In this document: positions 34,843 through 45,473 of the stretch, in pieces
Layout of the letters: each line of letters begins with the position of its first letter
Numbering within the stretch: the first letter of the stretch is position 1
NCBI GenBank assembly: GCA_032615215.1
Contig: CP128433.1
Span: 1,695,501-1,759,500 of the forward strand
Reading direction: 5' to 3'
DNA length: 64,000 bases
Origin: Microbulbifer sp. MKSA007
Lineage (GTDB): Bacteria > Pseudomonadota > Gammaproteobacteria > Pseudomonadales > Cellvibrionaceae
Notes under the pieces: model-generated
What the model saw: the letters and a program-made list of their open reading frames with translations, nothing else
Told to the model about the DNA's origin: nothing
Database searches by the model: none
Program-made: the position numbers and the translations under genes

Positions 34843-36024
34843 ATGTTTGAAGACGACGGTTACGCTCTGGAAACCCTGGCGGTGCGCGCCGGCCAGGTTC
34901 GCTCACCGGAAGGAGAGCACTCCGAGGCACTTTACCTCACCTCCAGTTATGTTTTCCCCTCCGCTGCAGAGGCTGCTGCGCGCTTCTCTGGCGAAAGCTC
35001 CGGCAACGTCTACTCCCGCTATACCAACCCCACAGTACGCACTTTTGAAGAGCGCATCGCTGCTCTCGAAGGCGGTGAAGCTGCGGTAGCCACTGCTAGC
35101 GGCATGGCTGCCATTCTCAGTATTTGTATGGCGTTACTGAAAAGTGGCGACCACGTTATCTGTTCCCGCAGTGTTTTCGGCACAACTACGGCTTTATTTG
35201 GCCGCTATATGGAAAAGTTCGGCGTGCGGGTGAGCTATGTCGATTTGACCGATATGGATGCCTGGAAGCAGGCCGTAGATGGTTCCACCAAGCTGCTGTT
35301 TATGGAGACGCCTTCCAACCCTCTGTGTGAAGTAGCCGATATCCGCGCGTTGGCACAGGTCGCCCACAGCGCTGGTGCCATGCTGGTTGTCGATAACTGT
35401 TTCTGTACCCCGGCACTGCAGCGACCTCTATCCATGGGCGCCGATATTGTGGTGCACTCCGCAACCAAATTCCTCGACGGCCAGGGCCGGGCCCTGGGCG
35501 GTGTTGCTGTTGGCCGCAAGGATGTAATGGATGAGTTGGTGGTTTTCCTGCGCACTGCTGGACCGAGTATGAGCCCGTTTAATGCCTGGGTATTCCTCAA
35601 AGGCCTGGAAACTTTAAAGCTGCGTATGCAGGCGCATTGCACCAATGCACTCGACTTGGCTTGGTGGCTCGATGAGCAGGAAATGGTGGAGAAGGTGAAT
35701 TACACCGGCTTGCCTAAACACCCCCAACATCGCCTTGCTCGGGAACAGCAGGACGCTTTTGGCGCAGTGCTGAGTTTTACTGTGCGCGGTGGTCGCGAAG
35801 CTGCCTGGAAAGTGATCGACAATTGTAAAATCCTCTCCTGCACCGCCAACTTGGGGGATGCAAAAACCACTATTGTGCACCCTGCCACGACAACCCACGG
35901 CCGCCTTAGTGATGAAGATAAGGCTCGCGCCGGAATTACCGAAAATTTGATTCGTGTTTCGGTAGGGCTGGAAAATGTTGAGGACCTCAAGCGCGACCTG
36001 ATGCGTGGATTATCCCAGTTATAA
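34843..36024 (+). CDS. metZ: O-succinylhomoserine sulfhydrylase
   Basis: 393 residues. PLP enzyme that makes homocysteine from O-succinylhomoserine and sulfide, the methionine route used by pseudomonads. PLP-binding Lys209 lies in VHSATKFLDGQGRALGG; SRYTNPTVRTFEERIAALEGGEAAVATASGMAA is the usual N-terminal core. The position after purF matches P. aeruginosa (PA3108-PA3107), which supports metZ over other Cys/Met-metabolism paralogues. Confidence 0.93.
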   Translation: MFEDDGYALETLAVRAGQVRSPEGEHSEALYLTSSYVFPSAAEAAARFSGESSGNVYSRYTNPTVRTFEERIAALEGGEAAVATASGMAAILSICMALLKSGDHVICSRSVFGTTTALFGRYMEKFGVRVSYVDLTDMDAWKQAVDGSTKLLFMETPSNPLCEVADIRALAQVAHSAGAMLVVDNCFCTPALQRPLSMGADIVVHSATKFLDGQGRALGGVAVGRKDVMDELVVFLRTAGPSMSPFNAWVFLKGLETLKLRMQAHCTNALDLAWWLDEQEMVEKVNYTGLPKHPQHRLAREQQDAFGAVLSFTVRGGREAAWKVIDNCKILSCTANLGDAKTTIVHPATTTHGRLSDEDKARAGITENLIRVSVGLENVEDLKRDLMRGLSQL

Positions 36025-36141
36025 GCGCGCCCAGCTACCTATGATTATTAGCGGACAGTGAAATACTGTTCGCTGCTTCCGGTAGTGTTTGCATTTTGTC
36101 GCGCCCCTGTCGGTGTGCAGAAATAGCCCCCTTTAGAAAAA

Positions 36142-37074
36142 TTGAGCAGTAATGGATTTGCCGTGCAAAAAATAGTTTCCGCCATAGTGTCTGATATCGG
36201 CAGCGTTTTATTAGGTAAAGAGCGCCAGGTGAAGTTGGCGTTGGCCTGTTTGTTATCAAAAGGCCACCTGTTGATCGAAGACCTACCGGGTATGGGTAAG
36301 ACCACCTTGGCCCATGCACTCGCACAGGTGCTGGGGCTAACTTATAAGCGGGTGCAGTTCACCAGTGATATGTTGCCGGCGGATATTCTTGGTGTTTCGA
36401 TATTTGATCGGGAGTCCAGCCAATTTCACTTTCACGAGGGACCTGTGTTTAGCCAGGTGTTATTGGCGGATGAGATTAATCGCTCATCGCCAAAGACCCA
36501 GAGTGCGCTGTTAGAAGCTATGGAAGAGCGCCAGGTGAGTGTCGATGGCGAGACCCGCACACTGCCCCAGCCATTTTTTGTGATTGCCACGCAAAACCCG
36601 ATGCAACAATCGGGCACCTTTGCATTGCCGGAATCCCAACTGGATCGCTTCCTTATGCGTATCAGTCTCGGTTATCCCACCCGGGAGGCGGAGCGGGCTT
36701 TGTTTATGGGGGCCGATCCGAGGCAGCAGCTGGCGAAATTAAAACCCAGAATTGATATTGCCACACTCGGAAAAATGCAAAGCCTGGTTGGACAGGTGAA
36801 AACTTCTGACAGTCTGTTGGATTACCTGGAGCGACTGGTTTTGCAAACCCGCCAGAGCCCGGATTGCGCAGTGGGTTTATCACCCCGAGGCGCTTTGGCC
36901 CTTTTGCGCGCAGCCAAAGCCTGGGCGTTGATTCACAATCGTGGCCATGTTTTGCCTGAGGATATCCAGGCTGTGTTGCCGGCGGTGGCAGGACATCGAT
37001 TACAGAGCGATGGCAGCAACGGCGAGCAGTTGGTTGAGCGTCTGATGCGCCAAGTGGATGTGATTGCGGCCTGA
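36142..37074 (+). CDS. MoxR-family AAA+ ATPase
   Basis: 310 residues from a TTG at 36142; a GTG at 36163 is the other candidate and no ATG is available upstream of the core. Walker A is EDLPGMGKTTLAHAL, Walker B LLADEINRSSPKTQSALLEAMEE, and sensor 1 is VIATQNPMQQSGTFALPESQLDRF. MoxR ATPases act as chaperones for metal or cofactor insertion, and commonly precede DUF58 and transglutaminase genes as here. A DUF58 gene follows after four bases. Confidence 0.92.
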   Translation: MSSNGFAVQKIVSAIVSDIGSVLLGKERQVKLALACLLSKGHLLIEDLPGMGKTTLAHALAQVLGLTYKRVQFTSDMLPADILGVSIFDRESSQFHFHEGPVFSQVLLADEINRSSPKTQSALLEAMEERQVSVDGETRTLPQPFFVIATQNPMQQSGTFALPESQLDRFLMRISLGYPTREAERALFMGADPRQQLAKLKPRIDIATLGKMQSLVGQVKTSDSLLDYLERLVLQTRQSPDCAVGLSPRGALALLRAAKAWALIHNRGHVLPEDIQAVLPAVAGHRLQSDGSNGEQLVERLMRQVDVIAA

Positions 37075-37078
37075 GTCG

Positions 37079-38088
37079 ATGAGTGTAAGTCACCCCCAAC
37101 GTCGGAACCCTTCCCGCAATCCGATACACCTGCTGGTGGAATATTGGCGCAACCTTATGCAGCGCTGGCTTAGTCGCCGGGCACCGCGGGCCCGAGCGAT
37201 TACCTTGAACCACAGCCGATTATTTATCCTGCCCACGCGCGCAGGCTTAGGTTTCCTAATAGTGGTGGCATTATTGTGGTTGCTGGGCACCAATTATGAA
37301 AACAATCTGGTTTTCGCTCTGACATTTTTGTTGGTCAGCATTTTGGCGGTGCTACCACTACACACCTTTGCCAATTTAAGTGGCGTGCACTTGCGCCTTG
37401 TGGATACCCGAGCAGCTTTTGCTGGTGATTTTGCCGAGGCGGAAATTAATGTCAGTTGTGAGGGCAAGCGGGAGCGGGAATGGCTCGAGCTGAGTTGGCC
37501 ACCGGAGCAGGGCAGTCGCGTGGATTTGTGCGAGCAGAAAAGTGCGGATATTTGTATCTCTATGCCGGTAGTAAAACGTGGGCGAGTGCAGGCACCTCGG
37601 TTGAGGGTTGAAAGTCGTTTCCCTCTCGGGTTATTTCGCTGCTGGAGCCGCATTGACCTGGATGTTGAATTTTTGGTTTACCCCCGTCCAATTTCTGTGG
37701 GCCCTTTACCGTTAGGAGAGACTGTTGCCGAGGGGGAGTTCGGTGAGGTGAAGCGGGGGGAGATGATTTTGCAGCGCTAAAACCCTATCAAGCGGGTGAC
37801 TCGTTACGCCATGTAGCCTGGAAGCAATACGCGGCCGGGCGCGATCTTTACAGTAAGGACTATGAGCGCAAAACTGACACGCGCTTGTGGCTCGACTGGG
37901 GTTTACTCGATGGTAGGGATATAGAGATGCGTCTGAGCAATCTCTGTGACTGGACCCTACAAGCGGAAAAGCAAGGCATTGCATACGGTTTGTGCCTGCC
38001 TGGCATTTCAATAGAGCCTTCGCTCGGTCCCGAGCATCAGCAGCAGGTCTTGCAGGCATTGGCCCTGTACCCCGGGCGAGGCCAGTGA
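37079..38088 (+). pseudogene. DUF58 protein gene, broken by a one-base shift in a G6 run
   Basis: The first frame (37079-37780) has two membrane helices (about residues 60-105) and the beta-rich DUF58 region, then ends in an abnormal MILQR. The other frame continues the family's C-terminal motif: DDFAALKPYQAGDSLRHVAWKQYAAGRDL, ending at 38088. One extra G in the G6 run at 37755-37760 joins the two (KRGGDDFAAL). The joined protein would be about 336 residues. The next gene starts in TGATG at the restored stop, supporting an intact operon in the organism. Confidence 0.85.
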
Positions 38089-40118
38089 TGATTGCGAATA
38101 AGGATTTATTGCCCAGGGAAAGTTTGCTGTGGATTTTTGCTGCCCAGTTTGTCGCCCTTTTGCCGCAATTCACAATGCTGCCACTGTGGGTGGCTTTTGC
38201 CTGGGCCTTTGCGGTTTATTGGCGCCTGGAAGTCTTTCGCGGGCGCAGGGATTTACCCGGCCGCGCTCTTAAACTGACAGTGATTCTATTGACGGTGGCG
38301 GGACTGGCTCTGTCCTATCGGCGCTTGTTTGCTTTGGAGCCGATGATTGCACTCTTGGCGCTGTCATTCACCCTGAAAAATCTCGAACTGGTCAGCCGCA
38401 GGGATGCCTTTGTCAGTCTACTGCTGGCCTACTTCGTAGCCGCCACTCTGTTTGTGCAAGAGCAGACCATTCCCTATGCACTTTACGGTTTACTGAGTGT
38501 GTTGGTAATTACTGCAGCCCTGGCGGCGCAGCTGGGACACTTTAGTGCGCGCCCGCGCCGGGCTCTGGGATTATCCCTGCGGTTGGTGGCACAGGCCACG
38601 CCGTTAATGGTGTTGTTGTTTTTGGTGATGCCTAGGCTGGGGCCCCTTTGGTCTGTGCCGCAGAATACCTCCGCTGGGCGTACCGGTGTCAGTGATTCGA
38701 TGGCCCCGGGAGACTTTACTGAGCTTTCCAAATCCAGCAAGCCGACCTTGCGTATCTCCTTTGATGGACCAGTGCCCCCGCCAGAGCAGCGCTACTGGAG
38801 GGGCTTGGTGTACTCGGAATTTGATGGGCGTACCTGGCGCCAGGGCTATGGTGTTGACCCTCGAAATGGCGGGCGAGTGTATTGGAGAAGTGGTGAGCAG
38901 GTGCTTCCGCAAGTGGGTCCCCGTTATCGCTACCAGGTTATCCAGGAAGCGAGCCGCAGCCCTTGGCTATTCGCTATGGCAAAACCGGCTTCAGAGAGCG
39001 CGGGTGTGGGAGAGACAGCGGATGATCGCCTGGTAAAACGGACCCCGGTTTTCAACCGCTTTTCTTACCAGGTAAGTTCCTGGCCGAGAGAAACCCTGTC
39101 ACTCAGTGCTACTCTCAGCAATGCGGAGCGGCGCAGGAATTTGCAACTTCCCAGTTTCGGCAATAGCCGTACTCGTCAGTGGATGGCTTCCCTACGAGAT
39201 CAGGGGCTCAGTGCTGAGGCGGTTTCCTCCCAGCTGCTGTCGCACTTCCACAGTGCTTTCACTTATACCCTGAAGCCTCCAGCACTGGGCGGCGATACTA
39301 TTGATGAGTTTCTTTTCGATAGCCAGCAGGGCTTCTGCGAGCACTTTGCCGGTAGTTATGTGTTTGCTATGCGCGCAGCGGGGATACCGGCGCGAGTAGT
39401 GGCTGGTTACCAGGGCGGTGAGTGGGTCAGTGGAGAAGAGTACTTATTGGTGCGAGAGTACGACGCCCATGCCTGGGCAGAAATTTGGCTCGACGGCCAA
39501 GGCTGGCAGCGTGTAGACCCCACAGCGGCAGTAGCTCCGGAGCGGGTGCGCGACGGTCTGGAGAGTGCGGCGGGTGAAGAGTTTATGCAGGACTCCCTAT
39601 TTCCCTTGCACCGTATCGGCATTCTCAGCCAGTTGCGCTTACAGTGGGATATGATCAACTACCGTTGGTATCAAACCGTAGTGAGCTTTGATGCCGATCG
39701 ACAGCAGAATTTGTTACAGCGGCTATTTGGTGATCTGTCTCCAATGCGTATCGCCCTATTACTGGGGGCGCCGATTCTTGTGCTTTTGTTGGGGATCAGT
39801 TTATGGGCGGCCCGCTCCGCAGGAGGACCCAAGTTGGCGCCTGCGGAGAAGCTCTACCAGCGCTTTTGCCGGCGCATGGCCCGCAATGGGGTCCAGCGGC
39901 ATTCCGGTGAGACTGCAGGATCCTATGCCCGCCGGATTGCCGAGGAAAAACCGGAGATGTCTGGTTATGCCGCAGCAGTGACAGAGGCTTTTGAGTCTGC
40001 CGCCTATGGTGGTGATGGCTCTGGGCTAAGAACACTTCGAAAGCTATCAAGCTGGTATTTCTGGTTGCGGCACTCGGCAAATATGACGCCGCACAAGCGT
40101 GAGTTGGCAGGTTATTAA
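38088..40118 (+). CDS. tgpA: TgpA-type membrane transglutaminase-like protein (DUF3488)
   Basis: 676 residues from the ATG at 38088, which overlaps the stop of the preceding gene (TGATG). Six or so N-terminal membrane helices (about residues 10-190), then a large periplasmic part with the transglutaminase core: C417 in QQGFCEHFAG, H461 in DAHAWAEIWL and D477 in RVDPTAAV. A final membrane helix lies at about residue 555. PA2873 (TgpA) has this plan and is essential in P. aeruginosa. It closes the moxR-DUF58-tgpA operon. Confidence 0.92.
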   Translation: MIANKDLLPRESLLWIFAAQFVALLPQFTMLPLWVAFAWAFAVYWRLEVFRGRRDLPGRALKLTVILLTVAGLALSYRRLFALEPMIALLALSFTLKNLELVSRRDAFVSLLLAYFVAATLFVQEQTIPYALYGLLSVLVITAALAAQLGHFSARPRRALGLSLRLVAQATPLMVLLFLVMPRLGPLWSVPQNTSAGRTGVSDSMAPGDFTELSKSSKPTLRISFDGPVPPPEQRYWRGLVYSEFDGRTWRQGYGVDPRNGGRVYWRSGEQVLPQVGPRYRYQVIQEASRSPWLFAMAKPASESAGVGETADDRLVKRTPVFNRFSYQVSSWPRETLSLSATLSNAERRRNLQLPSFGNSRTRQWMASLRDQGLSAEAVSSQLLSHFHSAFTYTLKPPALGGDTIDEFLFDSQQGFCEHFAGSYVFAMRAAGIPARVVAGYQGGEWVSGEEYLLVREYDAHAWAEIWLDGQGWQRVDPTAAVAPERVRDGLESAAGEEFMQDSLFPLHRIGILSQLRLQWDMINYRWYQTVVSFDADRQQNLLQRLFGDLSPMRIALLLGAPILVLLLGISLWAARSAGGPKLAPAEKLYQRFCRRMARNGVQRHSGETAGSYARRIAEEKPEMSGYAAAVTEAFESAAYGGDGSGLRTLRKLSSWYFWLRHSANMTPHKRELAGY

Positions 40119-40142
40119 TCATTGAGTTATTTCGTATCTAGA

Positions 40143-41363
40143 ATGCCAACCCAATTGCAAAGATTTCTGCTGGGCTATAGCGGCACCTCCCTGGCAACCG
40201 GGTTGCAGGTGATATTGCTGCCCTGGATCGCACTGACGATCGTGGATCTTCCCGCCCTGCAATTGGGGTGGATTCAGGCATCAGTATTGCTGCCAAACCT
40301 GGTATTCCTGTTGTTTGGCGGCGCTTTGGCGGATAGGCGAGATCCGGCTCTGGTGTCGGCTCTGGCCTGCTTGGGCCTGGCGCTTTGTCATACCGCATTG
40401 CTGTTGTATTTCACCTTCCATGTCCTGAATTTATCCACCTTGATGGTTTACGGAATTTGCCTGGGGGTGTGCAGCGCTTTTTTACAGCCGGCACGGGACA
40501 ATCTGGTGCAGCGCAGTGCCCGCAACCGCAAGGGGCAGGCCACTGAGCGAGGCGTGCAAAAAACCGTAACCTGGATGATGTTGGCGCAGTACGGCGGCCA
40601 GGCAGTGGGTATGCTGCTAGCGAGTCGATTTGACCAGTGGGGCTTGCAGCACTTGCTGGGTGTACAGATTGCCGTTGTGCTAGTGGCTTCATTATTGCTT
40701 TTCTCCTTGCGCCAGCCTCAAGAGCGTCAAAAGACACCAGAGAAGCGACCCCATACCCTGATTCTGGATGGTCTCAGTCAGGCATGGAAACACCCGGTTT
40801 TGCGGGAGCTGACCGCATTGATGGCATTCAATGGCTTTGTGCATATCGGGGTTTTCCTGGTGGTCTTACCGCTGCTGGCTGCGGACTACGGTCGCGGTGC
40901 CGGTTACTACGCGACCCTGCAGCTGGCATTTATAGCGGGCACGGTGATCGCGACGGTGACTATGTTGAGACGGGGGCAGGGACAAGAGCCAGGGCGGGGA
41001 ATTTTGATGTGCTTGCTTTACAGCGCAGCACTCTTGATTGCTATCAGCCTGGGGCCAACAAAGTTTGGCTTGATTCTGTTGTGTCTGTGTTGGGGGGCGG
41101 TTGCGGCAGCCTCCGCAGGGTTGGGGCGAGGCATTGTGCAATTGCTGGCGCCGGCGGATTATCGCAGTCGCATCATCTCCATTTATCAATTTGCCCTGTT
41201 TGGTTCTGCGGCGCTGGGAGCCCTGGCTGCGGGTGTTTTGAGCGAGGTTGCAGCGCCTCTGACGACACTATTGTGGGCGGGAATCCTGAGTTTATTGGCA
41301 TTCGCACTGGTTGCCCTGAGTGGGGCTCTACGGCAGGTTAAAATTTCCGATAGCGAGGTTTAG
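40143..41363 (+). CDS. Major facilitator superfamily transporter
   Basis: 406 residues from the ATG at 40143 (a TTG at 40122 would add seven). About 11-12 hydrophobic helices, with the loop motif GGALADRRDPALV between helices 2 and 3. The opening resembles enterobactin exporter EntS-type or DUF894-type MFS proteins. Substrate unknown. The gene ends with TAG directly against a MITE-like element whose target duplication includes the stop codon. Confidence 0.82.
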   Translation: MPTQLQRFLLGYSGTSLATGLQVILLPWIALTIVDLPALQLGWIQASVLLPNLVFLLFGGALADRRDPALVSALACLGLALCHTALLLYFTFHVLNLSTLMVYGICLGVCSAFLQPARDNLVQRSARNRKGQATERGVQKTVTWMMLAQYGGQAVGMLLASRFDQWGLQHLLGVQIAVVLVASLLLFSLRQPQERQKTPEKRPHTLILDGLSQAWKHPVLRELTALMAFNGFVHIGVFLVVLPLLAADYGRGAGYYATLQLAFIAGTVIATVTMLRRGQGQEPGRGILMCLLYSAALLIAISLGPTKFGLILLCLCWGAVAAASAGLGRGIVQLLAPADYRSRIISIYQFALFGSAALGALAAGVLSEVAAPLTTLLWAGILSLLAFALVALSGALRQVKISDSEV

Positions 41364-41626
41364 GGAGCCTCTGAATAGCTCCGTGATACCTCTGGCATGC
41401 AGAGCGGTTCACAATCAAGGCGCGGCTTTGCAGGAATGTCTAGACCTTTCAAGAAGTCGCAACGCGGAGTGTGAATCGCTCTGCAAGCCCCGAAGGGCGG
41501 GCCTTGAAGGCCGCATCTGCTGCGTTGCAGCTCTTGCAAAGGGCTACGGCCATTCGCGGCGAGCTGCGCCTAACATCAGCACCCTTCAAGACCCGCAGAG
41601 GCATTACGGAGTTATTCAGGGGCTCC
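41364..41626. mobile_element. MITE-like element, copy A
   Basis: 263 bases with 30-bp terminal inverted repeats, starting GGAGCCTCTGAATAG (41364) and ending CAGGGGCTCC (41626), four mismatches between the ends. It is flanked by TTAG on both sides (41360-41363 and 41627-41630), a four-base target duplication. It codes for nothing. The inside is related, in inverted orientation, to copy B at 49394-49655 (shared GGCGCGGCTT and GAAGTCGCA stretches). Confidence 0.85.
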
Positions 41627-41702
41627 TTAGGAATCCCGCAACGACCAAATCCGGTTGAGCCACCATATATTTAACAGGGAACTGCGGTTATGGAGGTGGG
41701 GT

Positions 41703-41996
41703 TTGGTATCAGTAAAAAGTGCCAAATGGTCACAGAGAGTCACGACAAACAGCCATGCGCTGGACCTTGAAGCCGGTGTATTTAGCCTGGATGATCCAAA
41801 AGCGATAGCCAAATCCCTGAAGAGTGCAGCAGAGGCCAGTCAGCAGCGCAAATCAGAGCCTTTCCGTTCAGCCATGTCTATGCTCACTTTTTATATCAAT
41901 CGTGCGGGTCACCACTTACCTGCGCGCAGGCGTAGAATCCTGGAGGCTGCGAAAAATGAATTGCGTGAGCTTTATGGGCGCCCGCGCCGGCATTGA
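41703..41996 (+). CDS. DUF3175 family protein
   Basis: 97 residues. The sequence follows the family plan closely: KWSQRVTTNSHALDLEAGVFSLDDP, AIAKSLKSAAEASQQRKSEPFRSAMSM, LTFYINRAGHHLPARRRRIL and ELRELYGR. I chose the TTG at 41703 because GGAGG lies six bases before it; no ATG is in a good place. The function is unknown; the protein is basic and small. It starts 73 bases after a MITE-like element, so its promoter may lie in or next to that element. Confidence 0.82.
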   Translation: MVSVKSAKWSQRVTTNSHALDLEAGVFSLDDPKAIAKSLKSAAEASQQRKSEPFRSAMSMLTFYINRAGHHLPARRRRILEAAKNELRELYGRPRRH

Positions 41997-42026
41997 GCCG
42001 ACGCGGGGTAGAGGCGATGAAGTCTT

Positions 42027-43892
42027 CTAGGGGGCTAGGCAGGGCAGGCAGCGCACGTAGAGTCCGCGCGGGTCGCGGAAGCTCTGCAGTTCGCCGATTG
42101 GTGCCAAAACCGGTTGTAAGCTGTTTAACCAGGCGCCGAGTGGCAGGTTTGCCTCAAGGCTGGCGGCGATACGTGCATCCACATTATCGCTCAGGGCGCG
42201 CAGGAATCTTTCGCCGGGAGTCAGCTCGCGCTGGATCTCTATTACATCGTATTCTTCGATCTCAGCAAGCTGTGCGGCGTCGGCAATGGCGTCATTGAGA
42301 TTGCCCAGATCGTCTACCAGCCCCAGGTTTTTAGCCGCGCGCCCGGTCCAGACCTGGCCCTGGGCAATTTTGTGCACTTCCTTGGGAGTGCTGCCACGGG
42401 ACTCGGCCACAATTCTCAGGAACCTGGCGTAGGTATTATCCACTCCCTGTTGCAGGATACTGGCGGCTGCCTCGGGTAGCGCACGATCCAACCGCATGCT
42501 GCCGGCCAGGTCTGAAGTGCCCACACCATCGGTATAAATACCCAGTGCCTCGAGGGAATCTTCAAAGGTTGGGAAGGCGCCAAATACGCCAATGGAGCCT
42601 GTCAGGGTTGCGGGAGAGGCCCAGATTCGATCGCCGCCGGTAGCAATCCAGTAGCCTCCAGATGCGGCCAGACTGCCCATGGAGATAACGACAGGGATAT
42701 CGGCTTCGCGGGTGGCGAGTAGCTCTTGTCGAATTGCTTCTGATGCGAAGGCGGAGCCGCCGCCACTGTCAATGCGCAGAACCAGTGCATCAACTTCTTT
42801 TTTGCGTGCCTGTGCGATTAGTTCTCCCAGGCTTTCGCTGCCGATCCTGCCGGCGGGAGCGCGGCCATCGACAATAGAACCGCTTGCGGTGATTAAGGCA
42901 ATCTTATTGGGTTCTTTCTTGGCGGCGACTTCGCTGAGCTTTTGGCTGCGTAAATAGGTGAGGGCATCGATGGCCTTATAACTGCGTTCATCGTTCTCAT
43001 CTTCACCAATGGTTTTGCGTAGCTCTTGAACTGCCAAGTTGCGGTTGGCGAGTTGGTCGACCAGTTTATTGGCCAGAGCAGTACGTGCCCAGTCGCCCTC
43101 ATGCTGCTGCAGTTTCTGGGGTAACTCGTCGATAAATAGATCGATGCTTTCAGTTGGCAGGTTGCGAAGGCCGGTTACCTGTTCGGTGTATTCACCCCAG
43201 AGTTCATGCAGCCAGCGCTGGTTATTCTCACGGGAAGCCGGAGACATGTCGTCACGAGTATAGGGTTCGATAAAATCCTTGTAGTCGCCAACGCGGAACA
43301 CGTGGAAATTGACTTTGAGCTTTTCGAGGGCGCTTTTATAGTAATTCCGATAGACGCCAAAGCCGGTGAGCATCACGGAACCCATTGGATTCAGGTACAC
43401 CTTGTCGGCATGGCTGGCGAGGAAATATTGCGCCTGGGTGTAGTTATCACCCACCGCATAAATGGGCTTGTCGGCTGCCTTGAAGCGCTGCAGGGCTGCG
43501 CCAATCTCGTCGAGCTTGCTGAGACTGCCGCCGACCATATTGTCGAGCTCCAGCACCAGTGCGGAAATGCGTTTGTCCTGTGCGGCTTTGTCGATAGAGT
43601 CGACAAGATCCTTAACCCTGATTTCCGCTGGCCCCTGGGAGCCACCGAAGAAAATCGGTAATCCGCTGGGCTGGCTGAGCTCATCTACCAGAAATCCACT
43701 CGGAGCCACGCGCAGGGCCGCGCCTTGTGGGACTACCAGCTGTTCGTCTTTGCCAAAAATTGCGATACCCAGCAATACCAGTATTAACAGGAATACCAGG
43801 TTGGTAAACACTCGCCTCAGCCAGGTAATTGAGCCGCCAATGGCACCAAAAAAGCTGCGGAACAGTCCTTTCTCATTGGATGAATCAGTCAA
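42027..43892 (-). CDS. sppA: Signal peptide peptidase SppA, 67K type
   Basis: 621 residues. An N-terminal membrane helix (about residues 20-45, VFTNLVFLLILVLLGIAIFG) is followed by two S49 domains. The catalytic Lys is in FRVGDYKDFIEPYTRDDMSP, and the Ser nucleophile in ISMGSLAASGGYWIA. It degrades leftover signal peptides in the inner membrane. It ends close to, and convergent with, the DUF3175 gene. Confidence 0.95.
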   Translation of the reverse strand: MTDSSNEKGLFRSFFGAIGGSITWLRRVFTNLVFLLILVLLGIAIFGKDEQLVVPQGAALRVAPSGFLVDELSQPSGLPIFFGGSQGPAEIRVKDLVDSIDKAAQDKRISALVLELDNMVGGSLSKLDEIGAALQRFKAADKPIYAVGDNYTQAQYFLASHADKVYLNPMGSVMLTGFGVYRNYYKSALEKLKVNFHVFRVGDYKDFIEPYTRDDMSPASRENNQRWLHELWGEYTEQVTGLRNLPTESIDLFIDELPQKLQQHEGDWARTALANKLVDQLANRNLAVQELRKTIGEDENDERSYKAIDALTYLRSQKLSEVAAKKEPNKIALITASGSIVDGRAPAGRIGSESLGELIAQARKKEVDALVLRIDSGGGSAFASEAIRQELLATREADIPVVISMGSLAASGGYWIATGGDRIWASPATLTGSIGVFGAFPTFEDSLEALGIYTDGVGTSDLAGSMRLDRALPEAAASILQQGVDNTYARFLRIVAESRGSTPKEVHKIAQGQVWTGRAAKNLGLVDDLGNLNDAIADAAQLAEIEEYDVIEIQRELTPGERFLRALSDNVDARIAASLEANLPLGAWLNSLQPVLAPIGELQSFRDPRGLYVRCLPCLAP

Positions 43893-43978
43893 ACCTCAAA
43901 ACTCCTTAGTGCGCTGAGGGGCAAGCGTTGTCTATTTATCAGTTACAAAATCATTAGCAATGTGAGTAGTGCCGGTGG

Positions 43979-44326
43979 CTATTGCATACGATGCCAGCGG
44001 CTGCTCATCATTGATGAAAAGAATAGGATAAGGCTAAGGACTACCAGTACGCCATCCTGCCAGCCGCGTGTAGGCATCATTACGTCGACAATACTGGCAG
44101 TGATATACAGCAAGAGAATAAAACAGAGCCACAAGTAGCTACGATAGTGCTGCTTTAGTAACCCAGGTAGTACCAACAGCAGTGGTATGGTCTGCAAGCA
44201 CCATAGGAACAATGAGCCGCCTTCGAGGAATAGATTCCAGACGACAAACAGTACGAGCATGCCGATATAACAAATCCAGTTAATTCGCAGCGCTATCTTG
44301 AGCTTGCGCTGTACAGAATCGTTCAC
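43979..44326 (-). CDS. DUF2069 membrane protein
   Basis: 115 residues, four hydrophobic helices, short loops. The position directly after a wrbA gene is the normal setting of DUF2069 proteins in gammaproteobacteria. Function not established. Ten bases separate it from wrbA. Confidence 0.8.
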   Translation of the reverse strand: MNDSVQRKLKIALRINWICYIGMLVLFVVWNLFLEGGSLFLWCLQTIPLLLVLPGLLKQHYRSYLWLCFILLLYITASIVDVMMPTRGWQDGVLVVLSLILFFSSMMSSRWHRMQ

Positions 44327-44336
44327 ACTTTATCCT

Positions 44337-45301
<965 letters not shown>

Positions 45302-45473
45302 TGTGGCGGCATCCTGTTACTGTTTGGCGTATTCTAACCGAAGAATGTTGCGGAGTTCTAAGTCGCTTCTGAATAATCCCCCCAACGTCCTGCGGGGTTT
45401 TCGGGAGCTCCTTGGCTATTTGGGGCAGTAATACTGCGGCCTGGGCGAGATGTCCAGGCATAGAGAGATCACA

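Noticed and set aside
45363..45420. Third MITE copy (TTCTGAATAAT resembles the element ends)
   Set aside because: Only about ten bases match, the GGAGCC end and the second inverted repeat are missing; the adjacent CCCC/GGGGTTTT is a weak terminator at most.
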